Shown here: one piece after another, positions 46,897 through 54,367 of the stretch | How positions within the stretch are numbered: the stretch's first letter is position 1 | Layout: each line of letters starts with the position of its first letter | Assembly (NCBI GenBank): GCA_964565925.1 | Contig: CAZMGV010000022.1 | Coordinates: 5,941-69,940, forward strand | Origin: CAZMGV01 sp964565925 | Lineage (GTDB): Bacteria; JAGRBM01; JAHCIT01 | DNA: 64,000 nt | Direction of reading: 5' to 3' | Translations under genes and position numbers: made by a program | Notes under the pieces: model-generated | The model's database searches: none | What the model saw: the letters and a program-made list of their open reading frames with translations, nothing else | Told to the model about the DNA's origin: nothing

Positions 46897-47907
46897 TCAG
46901 CCGAAGGCCCGCCTGAGGCTGGCGATATGAATTTCGTGAACCTTCTTGCCCGACTCGGGCGTCACCGCGCCGACTCCATGGCCGTCGTTTTCGAACAGGT
47001 GGAACTCCACCGGCACGCCGGCATCGCGCAGCCGGTTCGCATAGAATTTCATCTCGTCGCGCAGAATGTCCCACTCCCCGGCGACGATCACCGCCGGTGC
47101 CACCCCCCGGACGCTCTCGGCCAGCACCGGAGAGACGCGCCAGTCCCATCGCTGTTCGGGGTATTTCAGGTACCGGTCGAGCACCCAGTCGTTATTCTCG
47201 GCCGTCAGCAGATAGCCCTTCGCGTTTTCCTCGTGCGACTGGTAGTCGCCGCGGGCGTCCAGAAGAGCGTCCTGGAGCCACTGGAGCTTCAGGTTCTTCA
47301 TGCCGGCGTCCCGCGCCATGAGCGCCACGGCCGCCGAATGGGTCCCGCCGGTGCAGCCGCCGCCGACCGCGAGACGTGCCGGATCGCCGCCGAACGACTT
47401 CGCGTTGTCGCTTACCCAGCAGTACGTCGCCCAGCAGTCCTCGACGGAAGCCGGGAACTTATTCTCCGGCGGAAGCCGGAAGTCCGGATGCACGACGATG
47501 CAGCCCGCCTTGCTGGCGATCAGGGTGTTCATGTTGTCCATCGCGGGCGTGAGGCCGCCCGCGCCGACGAATCCGCCGTGATGAAAGTGGACATAAACGC
47601 CAGCCGGTTCCTTGAGGCCCTCGGGCTTGTAGATCCGCGCCGGAACCGCTCTGGCCGGGCCGGGGATTTTCACGTCCTGCGAGGTGACATTGTCGCCCTT
47701 GCCGCCGGTTGAATGCAGGGCGCTGATGTCCATCGACATCAGTTTCCGGAACCCGGCGACTCCCAGCTCCGAGAAAGACTGCGCACCGCCCATGCTGACC
47801 ATCTTCAGGAGCATCGCCTGCTGCGGCGACAGTCTGGCGATCCGCTGCTCCCGGAGGGCGTCCCAGTCGTATGGCCGGTTGTGTGTATTGTTGTTTTCGT
47901 TGCTCAT
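46897..47907 (-). CDS. HSL-family alpha/beta hydrolase with Cys at the nucleophile position
   Basis: A 336-residue hormone-sensitive-lipase-like hydrolase. The oxyanion motif HHGGF (normally HGGGF) is near residue 109 and PDFRLPPENKFPA is a family hallmark. The elbow normally reading GDSAG reads GGCTG, putting Cys at residue 185 (codon 47353-47355). The remaining triad is intact: Asp280 (GEWD) and His310 (NDGH). The TGC codon is clear, so the change is not a frame artefact. It might be a thiol hydrolase, as dienelactone hydrolase is, or be inactive. It starts 9 bases after the TetR stop, so it is in an operon with that regulator. Confidence 0.82.
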   Translation of the reverse strand: MSNENNNTHNRPYDWDALREQRIARLSPQQAMLLKMVSMGGAQSFSELGVAGFRKLMSMDISALHSTGGKGDNVTSQDVKIPGPARAVPARIYKPEGLKEPAGVYVHFHHGGFVGAGGLTPAMDNMNTLIASKAGCIVVHPDFRLPPENKFPASVEDCWATYCWVSDNAKSFGGDPARLAVGGGCTGGTHSAAVALMARDAGMKNLKLQWLQDALLDARGDYQSHEENAKGYLLTAENNDWVLDRYLKYPEQRWDWRVSPVLAESVRGVAPAVIVAGEWDILRDEMKFYANRLRDAGVPVEFHLFENDGHGVGAVTPESGKKVHEIHIASLRRAFG

Positions 47908-47916
47908 GCCTTCACC

Positions 47917-48609
47917 TTATCCATGACCGCCCACGCCGTTCAGCAGCAGATTCACCAGCAGTGCGGAAATCCGCTCCACTTCGTCATCCGGGTTCCGCTT
48001 GCGCCCGGCGGGCGGCATCACCTCGCCCATGACCCGCTGGGAGAGCGTGAAATGGATGATGGCTCCGTTGATGAAATCGAGCAGTTCCATGAGCGGCATC
48101 TTCTTGAGCACGCCCTCGTTCTGCGCCCGGACCATGATGCGGGCGAAGGCGGCGAACGCCGGAAGCGCGTGATTTTCCATCAGCCAGCGGGTCCGCTCCG
48201 TCGGCTGCGTCAGCTCCAGAAAAATCAGACGGGCGATATCGGGCCGCCGCATCAGGAACGCGACATACTGCCGGGTGACGGCCCGGATGAGAGCGAGCGG
48301 CGGGATTTCCGCCGACTGTTCCTCGATACCTCTGAAGTTGGTCTTGAACTCCTCAAAGGCGTTCGAGACTACGGCTTTCCAGAGTCCCGGCTTGTCGCCG
48401 AAGTGGTAGTGGATGAGCGCCTGATTCACGCCGGCTTCTGCCGCGATGTGCGTGAGGTTCGTCCCCTCGAAGCCGTACCGGGCAAAGGCCGCCAGCGCCG
48501 CCGGCAGGATCGCCTCGCGGCCGCCGGGACCGGCGGCGGATCTGGCCGGACGTCCCGGACGCCGGGGTGGCGCAGTTCGTCTGGATCTGGAAACCGTGGT
48601 GGCGACCAT
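47917..48609 (-). CDS. TetR/AcrR-family transcriptional regulator
   Basis: A 230-residue TetR protein with a long basic Pro/Arg leader (PPRRPGRPARS) before the HTH, ILPAALAAFARYGFEGTNLT, HIAAEAGVNQALIHYHFGDK. VNQALIHYHF is typical of the CerR/RutR-like group. GGAG lies 9 bases before the ATG. It precedes the hydrolase gene in the same operon. A perfect AT-rich palindrome 29 bases upstream is a candidate autoregulatory site. Confidence 0.87.
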   Translation of the reverse strand: MVATTVSRSRRTAPPRRPGRPARSAAGPGGREAILPAALAAFARYGFEGTNLTHIAAEAGVNQALIHYHFGDKPGLWKAVVSNAFEEFKTNFRGIEEQSAEIPPLALIRAVTRQYVAFLMRRPDIARLIFLELTQPTERTRWLMENHALPAFAAFARIMVRAQNEGVLKKMPLMELLDFINGAIIHFTLSQRVMGEVMPPAGRKRNPDDEVERISALLVNLLLNGVGGHG

Positions 48610-48638
48610 TCCGTCTTGCTCCCCATAATTAATATAAC

Positions 48639-48655
48639 AATTAATATTATTAATT
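48639..48655. promoter_or_regulatory. AT-rich perfect palindrome upstream of the TetR-hydrolase operon
   Basis: AATTAATA-T-TATTAATT is a perfect 8-base inverted repeat around one base, 30-46 bases upstream of the TetR start. The surrounding sequence contains further ATTAAT/TAATTA units and is strikingly AT-rich in this GC-rich window, so it may combine promoter and operator. Confidence 0.5.
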
Positions 48656-48734
48656 ACAATATGAATATTCAGCCGGTTGGCTAATGGTTACGACCGGCCG
48701 GGAAGCCGCGCTGCCCGGACAGCGGGCATTTCGT

Positions 48735-49634
48735 TCAGCGTGCTCGGGGGGGAGAAGAAGGCTGGTGCGCCACGTGGGACGGGACGAACCGCTCGGGCCG
48801 GGTCGAGGCGCCCACGTAACGCATGGCGAATTTCATCCCCTGCCAGTTGGCGAAATGCGGAACAAGGGCGAACCCCCATCGCCCGAGCCAGCAGATCCGT
48901 TCAAACCGGCGCCGGTCGGATTCCGGCCACGGGATATCGAACCGCGCCCGCACGGTCGCCGGCAGCGTACCGGTGACGACGATCCGCCCCGCGTTCCTGA
49001 TCACAGGGTTCCGGAAAGTGTCTCTCACAAGCGGTGCGCGCCAGTCGCCTGCCAGTGCCAGGTCGAGCGTGTGCCTGGCAGCCGGCGTCATCTGGAGATC
49101 GTCCCTGCAGAATTGCTCAAAACGGGTGCAGAACTCCGGATAGGTCGCGGGAATATCCCGGTACGACACACCATACAGGTGGTACCACTCGACCGTCTCG
49201 GCGTAGAGCCGGTCCACGTCCACACGGCGAAGACCGCCGACGTGAAACAGCCGGATCGATTCGAACACTTCCCAGGTAAAGGTTGCATGGGCCCACCACC
49301 AGGTTTTGGGATCAAGCGCATGGTAGCTCTGCCCGGACCCGTCAGTGCCGTTGATCGTGCGGTGCAGGTCGCGGATTTTGATCGCGCGCTCGGCCCCGCC
49401 TGCCTGAAGGACGGTCGCCCAGATCTGCGGGATCGAGCGGTAAACCCGTCCGAACGGGTTGCCAAAGAAATCGGACTGCGCGGCGATGGCTGCGCCGAGC
49501 GGCGGATACATGAGCTGGAGGATTCCAGCCGTCCCGCCCGGGAAGAGCGAGCGCCAGTCACCCAGGTAGCGGTACAGCAACCGCATCCGGTTCCCGCTGT
49601 CGGCGGCCGCGAGAGTGTCACTTGATGGTTTCAT
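48735..49634 (-). CDS. DUF2236 (MpaB/latex-clearing-protein-like) putative oxygenase
   Basis: A 299-residue DUF2236 protein. The family signature is HRTINGTDGSGQSYHALDP followed by TWWWAHATFTWEVFE, with the Arg and His that bind haem b in the rubber oxygenase Lcp. IPWPESDRRRFER is another family segment. I start at ATG 49634 (MKPSSDT); the open frame extends 30 codons upstream without conserved residues. Members of this family include heme b oxygenases cleaving or oxidising hydrophobic substrates. The heme role here is inference. Confidence 0.78.
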   Translation of the reverse strand: MKPSSDTLAAADSGNRMRLLYRYLGDWRSLFPGGTAGILQLMYPPLGAAIAAQSDFFGNPFGRVYRSIPQIWATVLQAGGAERAIKIRDLHRTINGTDGSGQSYHALDPKTWWWAHATFTWEVFESIRLFHVGGLRRVDVDRLYAETVEWYHLYGVSYRDIPATYPEFCTRFEQFCRDDLQMTPAARHTLDLALAGDWRAPLVRDTFRNPVIRNAGRIVVTGTLPATVRARFDIPWPESDRRRFERICWLGRWGFALVPHFANWQGMKFAMRYVGASTRPERFVPSHVAHQPSSPPRAR

Positions 49635-49954
49635 TTCCGGTTCTCTTGGTGCAGGACGAGGATAGCCTACCGGGCGGGCCTTCCCGGTTCTACTCGGATC
49701 GATGCGGGACCTGGAAAGGCACAAGAGGGCCCGGAAAACCGTAACTCCGGGGATATTCGGTCTGAAGCGGCAGAAGCGGCCCGAATCTATTGCTCGGTCG
49801 GACTGGATGCGGGAGTTACCGACGTCGAGTCAGGTGAGCAGGGCGATAGCTGGTGCGCCATGTGGGACAGGATCAAAACTCGGGCGGGACTATAAGGGTG
49901 ACAGCTTTACCTGCGTCACGTATGATGGGCCTCCATTAAGACGGAGGTTCATGC
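49635..49954. other. Non-coding stretch with a remnant resembling a DUF2236 3' end
   Basis: No convincing gene is present. Bases 49849-49885 closely match 48761-48797, the last codons of the DUF2236 gene, in the same orientation: GCTGGTGCGCCA is identical, followed by YGTGGGAC. On the minus strand both read SHxAHQ. Stops interrupt the surrounding frames, so this looks like the remains of a second, deleted DUF2236 copy. The right end holds the ribosome-binding site of the ferritin-like gene. Confidence 0.4.
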
Positions 49955-50410
49955 ATGAAAGACGGCACACGCAAAAAGTCTGTACAGATCATCAACAAGA
50001 TTCTGGAGATGGAGCTGGCCGGATCGATTCACTACACCCATTACTCATTCATGGTCTACGGCTATAACCGGATTCCTATCGTAAGCTGGCTGCGGGGGCA
50101 GGCTGCCGAATCCCTCAAGCATGCCGAGACGGCCGGGGAGCTGGTGACGACGCTCGGCGGCCATCCGTCGCTCGGCATAGGGCCGCTGCTCGAAACCCAG
50201 AAGCACGATATCGGCGATATCCTGCGCGAGGCGCTGGGCCATGAACGCGCCACGCTGAAGCTCTACGAAGAGCTGCTTAAGGCAGTCGAAGGCGAAGATG
50301 TCATGCTCGAAGAATATGCACGGGAGCTGATCTACACGGAGACGATGCACCTGGGCGAAGTGGACAAGATGCTGCGCAAGCCCGGAGATATCGACCGGTT
50401 CGAAAAATAG
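49955..50410 (+). CDS. Bacterioferritin-like ferritin-family protein
   Basis: A 151-residue four-helix-bundle protein. Helix A carries ILEMELAGSIHYTHYS (E20), helix B AAESLKHAETAGELVTTLGGHPS (E52, H56), helix C LREALGHERATLKLYEELL, and helix D ELIYTETMHLGEVDKML with E and H ligands. This is the bacterioferritin/ferritin ferroxidase pattern. The residue at the haem-ligand Met52 of E. coli Bfr appears to be Leu (in SLKH), so haem binding as in Bfr is unlikely. GGAGG (49943-49947) precedes the ATG by 7 bases. It probably stores or detoxifies iron, which suits the nearby isc operon. Confidence 0.78.
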   Translation: MKDGTRKKSVQIINKILEMELAGSIHYTHYSFMVYGYNRIPIVSWLRGQAAESLKHAETAGELVTTLGGHPSLGIGPLLETQKHDIGDILREALGHERATLKLYEELLKAVEGEDVMLEEYARELIYTETMHLGEVDKMLRKPGDIDRFEK

Positions 50411-50451
50411 GAGGGGGCGGACAGAGAAGCCGCTCACGAAGCCGCAGCTCG

Positions 50452-50477
50452 AAAAAACGCGGTTTCCGCGGGATTTT
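50452..50477. terminator. Bidirectional terminator-like hairpin
   Basis: CGCGG (50458-50462) pairs with CCGCG (50466-50470) over TTT, flanked by AAAAAA on the left and TTTT on the right. It lies between the ferritin-like gene (plus) and the tRNA gene (minus) and could end both transcripts. The stem is short. Confidence 0.45.
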
Positions 50478-50492
50478 GTATTCGTCGATAGC

Positions 50493-50576
50493 TGGTGCGA
50501 GAGAGGGGACTTGAACCCCTACGCCTTACGGCACAGGCTTCTAAGACCTGCATGTCTGCCATTCCATCACTCTCGC
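50493..50576 (-). tRNA. tRNA-Leu (anticodon UAG)
   Basis: The minus strand folds as a class II tRNA. Acceptor GCGAGAG (50576-50570) pairs with CTCTCGC. The anticodon stem CAGGT/GCCTG encloses loop CTTAGAA, giving anticodon TAG. A long variable arm (GCCGTAAGGC) and T arm AGGGG-TTCAAGT-CCCCT follow, then discriminator A and an encoded CCA. The long variable arm and anticodon identify Leu, reading CUA. Confidence 0.95.
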
Positions 50577-51017
50577 GTTTGACCCGCTGCATCATTATGA
50601 AGAGAGCTGGCCCGTTTTAGGTGCGGCCCCGGGCCGGTGCCCGCATCGTTGATCAGATGGGTGATCGGTGGCTCCAACCTTTGTAAGGGAAAGTGCCTGC
50701 CAAATCCAGTGGCAGATTCCGGCGCATCCTTGAGGTGGCAGGTGCGGGAGGCTGATCGCCGTGGGATGCCCCCGGCTGAATACGGCTCATCTGGATTGTG
50801 TCTAACCTGCTGAAATATATGTGATTATCGTCAGCCTGGGCCGGTAATATTTCAATCAAAGCCTTTTCCAGTCCTATCTTGACATCGGGCTCCATAGGCA
50901 CCATTTTGATCTCGGACGCTTCTGGTCGGGTTTCAGCTCCAGGACGGGGTTGGGGCCGGAAGTGAAGGTAGTGGTCGGGGCAGTGCCCATTATCGGGCGG
51001 CCGAGGAAAGAACGGAC
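50577..51017. other. Long intergenic region before iscR
   Basis: No convincing gene is seen. A weak minus-strand reading frame (50653-50904, with EIKMVPMEPDVKIGLEKALI) looks partly protein-like but lacks a ribosome-binding site and may be a remnant. CTGCCA/TGGCAG (50697-50715) can form a small hairpin. TTGACA at 50879-50884 is a good -35 box for iscR, but the -10 seventeen bases on (CATTTT) is poor. No obvious IscR-type palindrome was recognised. Confidence 0.4.
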
Positions 51018-51512
51018 ATGTTCCAGTTCACCAAAAAGACCGAATACGCGATCATCGCGCTCAAGCACATCGCCTCGCAGTCGGACGGGACGTTTTCCAG
51101 CGCGCGGGAGATCGCCGACCGCTATCACCTGTCGTTCGATCTCGTGTCGAAGATCATGCAGAAACTCAAGCGCGAAGGTTACGTCGAGAGCCACCAGGGG
51201 ATTCTCGGCGGCTACAGCCTCTCGGCAGATCTGAACAAGATTTCGCTCGCCCAGTTCGTGGAAGCCATGGACGGTCCGCTCGGCATGATCGAGTGCGCCC
51301 GGCCCTCGGGCCAGGACAACGCCGGGGCCCAGACCTGCATCCAGTTCAACTACTGCACCATCGTCGGCCCCATGCGCCGGCTCAACGGCCGGGTGAAGCA
51401 GGTGCTCAAGGCCACGACGCTCGGCGAGATCTTCAGCGAAGTGTCGGACCCCCTGAAAGAGGGCCAGCGCCCTGAAATCACAGTCCTTCCCGCCGAAGCC
51501 AAGGCCAACTGA
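51018..51512 (+). CDS. iscR: Rrf2-family Fe-S cluster regulator (IscR-like)
   Basis: A 164-residue Rrf2 regulator. The winged HTH covers MFQFTKKTEYAIIALKHIA, then ISARYHLS-like REIADRYHLSFDLVSKIM and LKREGYVESHQGILGGYSL. Three Cys in the cluster loop (IECARPS...QTCIQFNYCTI, residues about 93-113) match the [2Fe-2S] ligand region of IscR. It heads the isc operon, 26 bases before iscS, and probably senses cluster supply and autoregulates. The spacing between the Cys residues is longer than in E. coli IscR. Confidence 0.85.
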   Translation: MFQFTKKTEYAIIALKHIASQSDGTFSSAREIADRYHLSFDLVSKIMQKLKREGYVESHQGILGGYSLSADLNKISLAQFVEAMDGPLGMIECARPSGQDNAGAQTCIQFNYCTIVGPMRRLNGRVKQVLKATTLGEIFSEVSDPLKEGQRPEITVLPAEAKAN

Positions 51513-51538
51513 AAGCGACCCAGAGGTAACTGTTTGTC

Positions 51539-52783
51539 ATGCCGGAAATGAAGACACTGGAAAACGGAGTGCGGGTGCCGGTCTACATGGACTATCACGC
51601 GACGACTCCCGTCGATCCGGAAGTCCTCCAGATCATGCTCCCGTATTTCACCGACGAGTTCGGCAACGCGGCGAGCCGCAACCACCCTTACGGCTGGGCG
51701 GCGGAGGCGGCCGTCGAGAAGGGCCGCGAACAAGTCGCGGCGCTGATCGGCGCGAGCTCGAAAGAGATCGTGTTCACCTCGGGCGCCACCGAGTCCGACA
51801 ACATGGCCATCCTCGGCGTCGCGGAGATGTACGAGGAAAAGGGCAAGCACATCATCACGACGAAGATCGAACACAAGGCGATCCTCGACCCGTGCAAGTA
51901 TCTTGAGAAGAAGGGCTGGCAGGTCACCTACCTCGACGTGGACAAGACCGGTCGTGTCGACCTCGAGCAGCTCAAAGGCGCCATCCGCCCCGACACGATC
52001 CTCGTTTCGATCATTTTCGCCAACAACGAGATCGGGACGATCCAGGACATCGAGGCGATCGGCAAGCTCTGCAAGGAAAAGAAGATCCTCTTTCACACAG
52101 ACGCCGTGCAGGCGATCGGCAAGGTGAAGGTGGACGTGGAGCAGATGGGGATCGATCTCCTGTCGGTCTCCGCCCACAAGATGTACGGCCCCAAGGGGAT
52201 CGGCGCCCTGTATGTGCGGCGGCGCAACCCGCGCGTGCGCGTGGCCCCGGTCCTTCACGGCGGCGGTCACGAACGCGGCATGCGCTCGGGCACGCTGAAC
52301 GTCCCCGGCATCGTGGGTCTGGGCGCGGCGGCCGAAAAATGTTCGCGCGTCTGGGAAGAAGAGAGCGGCCGCATCAAGAAGCTGCGCGACCGGATGTGGG
52401 ACAGCTTCCGCAAGGAGCTGGACGAGATCCACCTGAACGGCCACCCGGTCCACCGGCTGCCGAACAACCTCAACATCTCGTTCGCCTTCGTCGAGGGCGA
52501 ATCGATGATGATGGCGATCAAGAACGTGGCCGTGAGCTCGGGCTCCGCCTGCACCTCCGCCAGCCTCGAGCCCAGCTACGTGCTCCGCGCGCTTGGCGTG
52601 GGCGAGGAACTGGCCCACAGTTCCATCCGGTTCGGGCTCGGACGCTTTACGACCGAGAAGGAAGTCGAATACGTGACGCACGAGGTGGTGGGCGCCGTCA
52701 AACGCCTGCGGGACCTCTCGCCGCTCTACGAAATGCACAAGGAAGGCATCGACCTCAAGACCGTCCAGTGGTCCGGCCACTGA
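51539..52783 (+). CDS. iscS: Cysteine desulfurase
   Basis: A 414-residue PLP enzyme that takes sulfur from cysteine for Fe-S assembly. VYMDYHATTPVDPEV opens the fold, the PLP Lys is in SAHKMYGPKGIGALY, HGGGHERGMRSGTLNVP follows, and the persulfide Cys is in SSGSACTSASLEPSYVL. The segment after the active Cys matches group I IscS/NFS1 rather than SufS. It is 25 bases before iscU. Confidence 0.96.
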   Translation: MPEMKTLENGVRVPVYMDYHATTPVDPEVLQIMLPYFTDEFGNAASRNHPYGWAAEAAVEKGREQVAALIGASSKEIVFTSGATESDNMAILGVAEMYEEKGKHIITTKIEHKAILDPCKYLEKKGWQVTYLDVDKTGRVDLEQLKGAIRPDTILVSIIFANNEIGTIQDIEAIGKLCKEKKILFHTDAVQAIGKVKVDVEQMGIDLLSVSAHKMYGPKGIGALYVRRRNPRVRVAPVLHGGGHERGMRSGTLNVPGIVGLGAAAEKCSRVWEEESGRIKKLRDRMWDSFRKELDEIHLNGHPVHRLPNNLNISFAFVEGESMMMAIKNVAVSSGSACTSASLEPSYVLRALGVGEELAHSSIRFGLGRFTTEKEVEYVTHEVVGAVKRLRDLSPLYEMHKEGIDLKTVQWSGH

Positions 52784-52808
52784 AACTGGCCGCTAAAAGG
52801 AACAAGTC

Positions 52809-53198
52809 ATGGCATACAGCGATAAAGTCATCGATCACTTCGAGAACCCCCGCAACATCGGCGCGCTCGACAAGGGCGACGAGAACGTCGGCACCGGAGT
52901 CGTGGGCGCGCCCGAATGCGGCGACGTCATGAAGCTCCAGATCAAGGTGAAGGACGGAAAGATCGAGGACGCCAAGTTCAAGACGTTCGGCTGCGGCAGC
53001 GCCATCGCCAGCTCGTCGCTCGCCACCGAGTGGGTGAAGGGCAAGACGGTCGAGGACGCGCTCAAGATCAAGAACACCGACATTGTGAACGAACTGGCGC
53101 TCCCGCCGGTGAAGATTCACTGCTCGGTGCTCGCCGAGGACGCCATCAAGGCGGCCGTGAACGACTATCTGAAGAAGCAGGGCAAGGAACAGGCCTGA
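52809..53198 (+). CDS. iscU: Fe-S cluster scaffold protein IscU
   Basis: A 129-residue scaffold. The three cluster ligands are C37 (GAPECGDVM), C62 (TFGCGSAIASSS) and C105 (KIHCSVLAEDAI), with D39 next to the first. LPPVK (98-102) is the HscA-recognition motif, consistent with hscA and hscB downstream. AAAGGAAC precedes the ATG. Confidence 0.96.
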   Translation: MAYSDKVIDHFENPRNIGALDKGDENVGTGVVGAPECGDVMKLQIKVKDGKIEDAKFKTFGCGSAIASSSLATEWVKGKTVEDALKIKNTDIVNELALPPVKIHCSVLAEDAIKAAVNDYLKKQGKEQA

Positions 53199-53208
53199 GG
53201 ATTCCGCG

Positions 53209-53544
53209 ATGAGCGATAAAGTCATTACCCTGACGGAAAAGGCGATCGAGCAGGTGAAGCACCTGATCCAGAAGGAAAATCTGGGCGAAGTCGGCCTGCG
53301 CGTGGCAGTGGTCGGCGGCGGCTGCTCGGGCATGAGCTACCGGCTCGCCTTCGAGAAGGAGCCCAACTCCTACGACCGCGTGCAGGACGAGCCGGGCCTG
53401 AAAGTCTTTATCGACCCCAAGAGCTCGCTCTATCTGAACGGCATCCAGCTCGACTACACGGACGGGCTCGAGGGAATCGGTTTCACGTTCCAGAACCCCA
53501 ACGCGTCCAAGAGCTGCTCCTGCGGCGAATCGTTCGCGGCATAG
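53209..53544 (+). CDS. iscA: A-type Fe-S carrier IscA
   Basis: A 111-residue HesB/IscA protein with the three conserved Cys: one in GGGCSGMSY and two in the C-terminal SCSCGESF (CxCG). It carries or delivers iron or [2Fe-2S]/[4Fe-4S] clusters. Its start is 10 bases after the iscU stop with GAGG upstream. Confidence 0.93.
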   Translation: MSDKVITLTEKAIEQVKHLIQKENLGEVGLRVAVVGGGCSGMSYRLAFEKEPNSYDRVQDEPGLKVFIDPKSSLYLNGIQLDYTDGLEGIGFTFQNPNASKSCSCGESFAA

Positions 53545-53549
53545 GAATA

Positions 53550-53646
53550 CTAACCCCCGGCCTGCCGGCCACCCCCTTCCAGGGGAAGGGGCAGGCGAAG
53601 AGGGTCCCCTTCCTTTGGAAGGGGATGCCCGAAGGGCAGGGGTTAG
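53550..53646. repeat. Hairpin-rich palindromic repeat between iscA and hscB
   Basis: The 97-base element is bounded by CTAACCCC (53550-53557) and GGGGTTAG (53639-53646), perfect inverted ends. Inside are CCCCTTCC-AGG-GGAAGGGG, CCCCTTCC-TTT-GGAAGGGG and GCCC-GAA-GGGC hairpins. It begins 6 bases after the iscA stop and ends 12 bases before hscB. This architecture resembles dispersed palindromic (REP/MITE-like) elements. As RNA it could stabilise the upstream mRNA or lower hscBA expression. Confidence 0.7.
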
Positions 53647-53657
53647 TCGAGCATAGA

Positions 53658-54350
53658 ATGACCCCCTCACCCGCCAGCCAGATTCTCTCCTGCCAGTTCT
53701 GCGGGAAACCCGTGACGGAAACCGACACGTTCTGTCCGGCCTGCGACGGCGTGCAGCCGGTCAGGGGGCACGAGGACTACTTCACGGTTCTGGGGCTGCC
53801 CCGGTCGCTCGATGTCGATTCGAAAGCAGCCGAGGCGCGGTTCTATGAGCTGTCCCGCAGGCTCCATCCCGACAGGTTCGGCCGCAAACCCGAACAGCTG
53901 GAGAACGCCATGCAGCGTTCGGCGCTGCTCAACGACGCCTACCGGGCGCTCCGCAGCGCCGACACGCGCCTCGACTATTTCCTGGACCTGGAAGGCCGTG
54001 AACTGGGCGCCGATCCGGGGGCCGAAGCGAAGGCCAAGGCGCAGGTTCCGGCGGAACTGGCGGAAGAGTATTTCGAGCTGCAGGAGGCGCTCTCCGAAGG
54101 GGGCGCAGGGGACGCGCTGAAGAAACTGTCGGCGCGCCTGGACGAAATCGGGCGGGAAAACACGGCGAAAGTCGAATCGGTCGCCAGGCGCTGGTCGGAG
54201 GCGGGCCTTGGCGACGGCGCAAGGCGCGCGGGTGCGGCGGAACTCAGGAAATCGCTGCGGCGCGAGCTTCAGCAGGTGAAAACGATGCGCCAGTACCTGA
54301 TGCGGATGCGCGAAGATATTGAACGCCGCACCGGTGCTGCGGCAGGATAA
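53658..54350 (+). CDS. hscB: Fe-S co-chaperone HscB with N-terminal zinc-ribbon-like motif
   Basis: A 230-residue J-domain co-chaperone that recruits IscU to HscA. The N terminus holds a C12-x2-C15...C26-x2-C29 motif, absent from E. coli HscB but resembling the CxxC pair of mitochondrial HSC20. The J domain follows (DYFTVLGLPRSLDVD...HPDRFG, HPD present), then the three-helix IscU-binding domain with ALLNDAYRALRSADTRLDYFL. The ATG at 53658 lies just past the hairpin repeat; an in-frame ATG at 53625 would fall inside the repeat. Confidence 0.9.
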   Translation: MTPSPASQILSCQFCGKPVTETDTFCPACDGVQPVRGHEDYFTVLGLPRSLDVDSKAAEARFYELSRRLHPDRFGRKPEQLENAMQRSALLNDAYRALRSADTRLDYFLDLEGRELGADPGAEAKAKAQVPAELAEEYFELQEALSEGGAGDALKKLSARLDEIGRENTAKVESVARRWSEAGLGDGARRAGAAELRKSLRRELQQVKTMRQYLMRMREDIERRTGAAAG

Positions 54351-54367
54351 GGCAAGAAGGAAGCACA

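Noticed and set aside
50653..50904. Small minus-strand open frame (83 codons) in the tRNA-iscR gap
   Set aside because: Part reads like protein, but there is no ribosome-binding site, no family and the frame degrades; mentioned only as a possible remnant.
53625..53657. Earlier in-frame ATG for hscB
   Set aside because: It falls inside the hairpin repeat and adds residues unlike the family; ATG 53658 is preferred.
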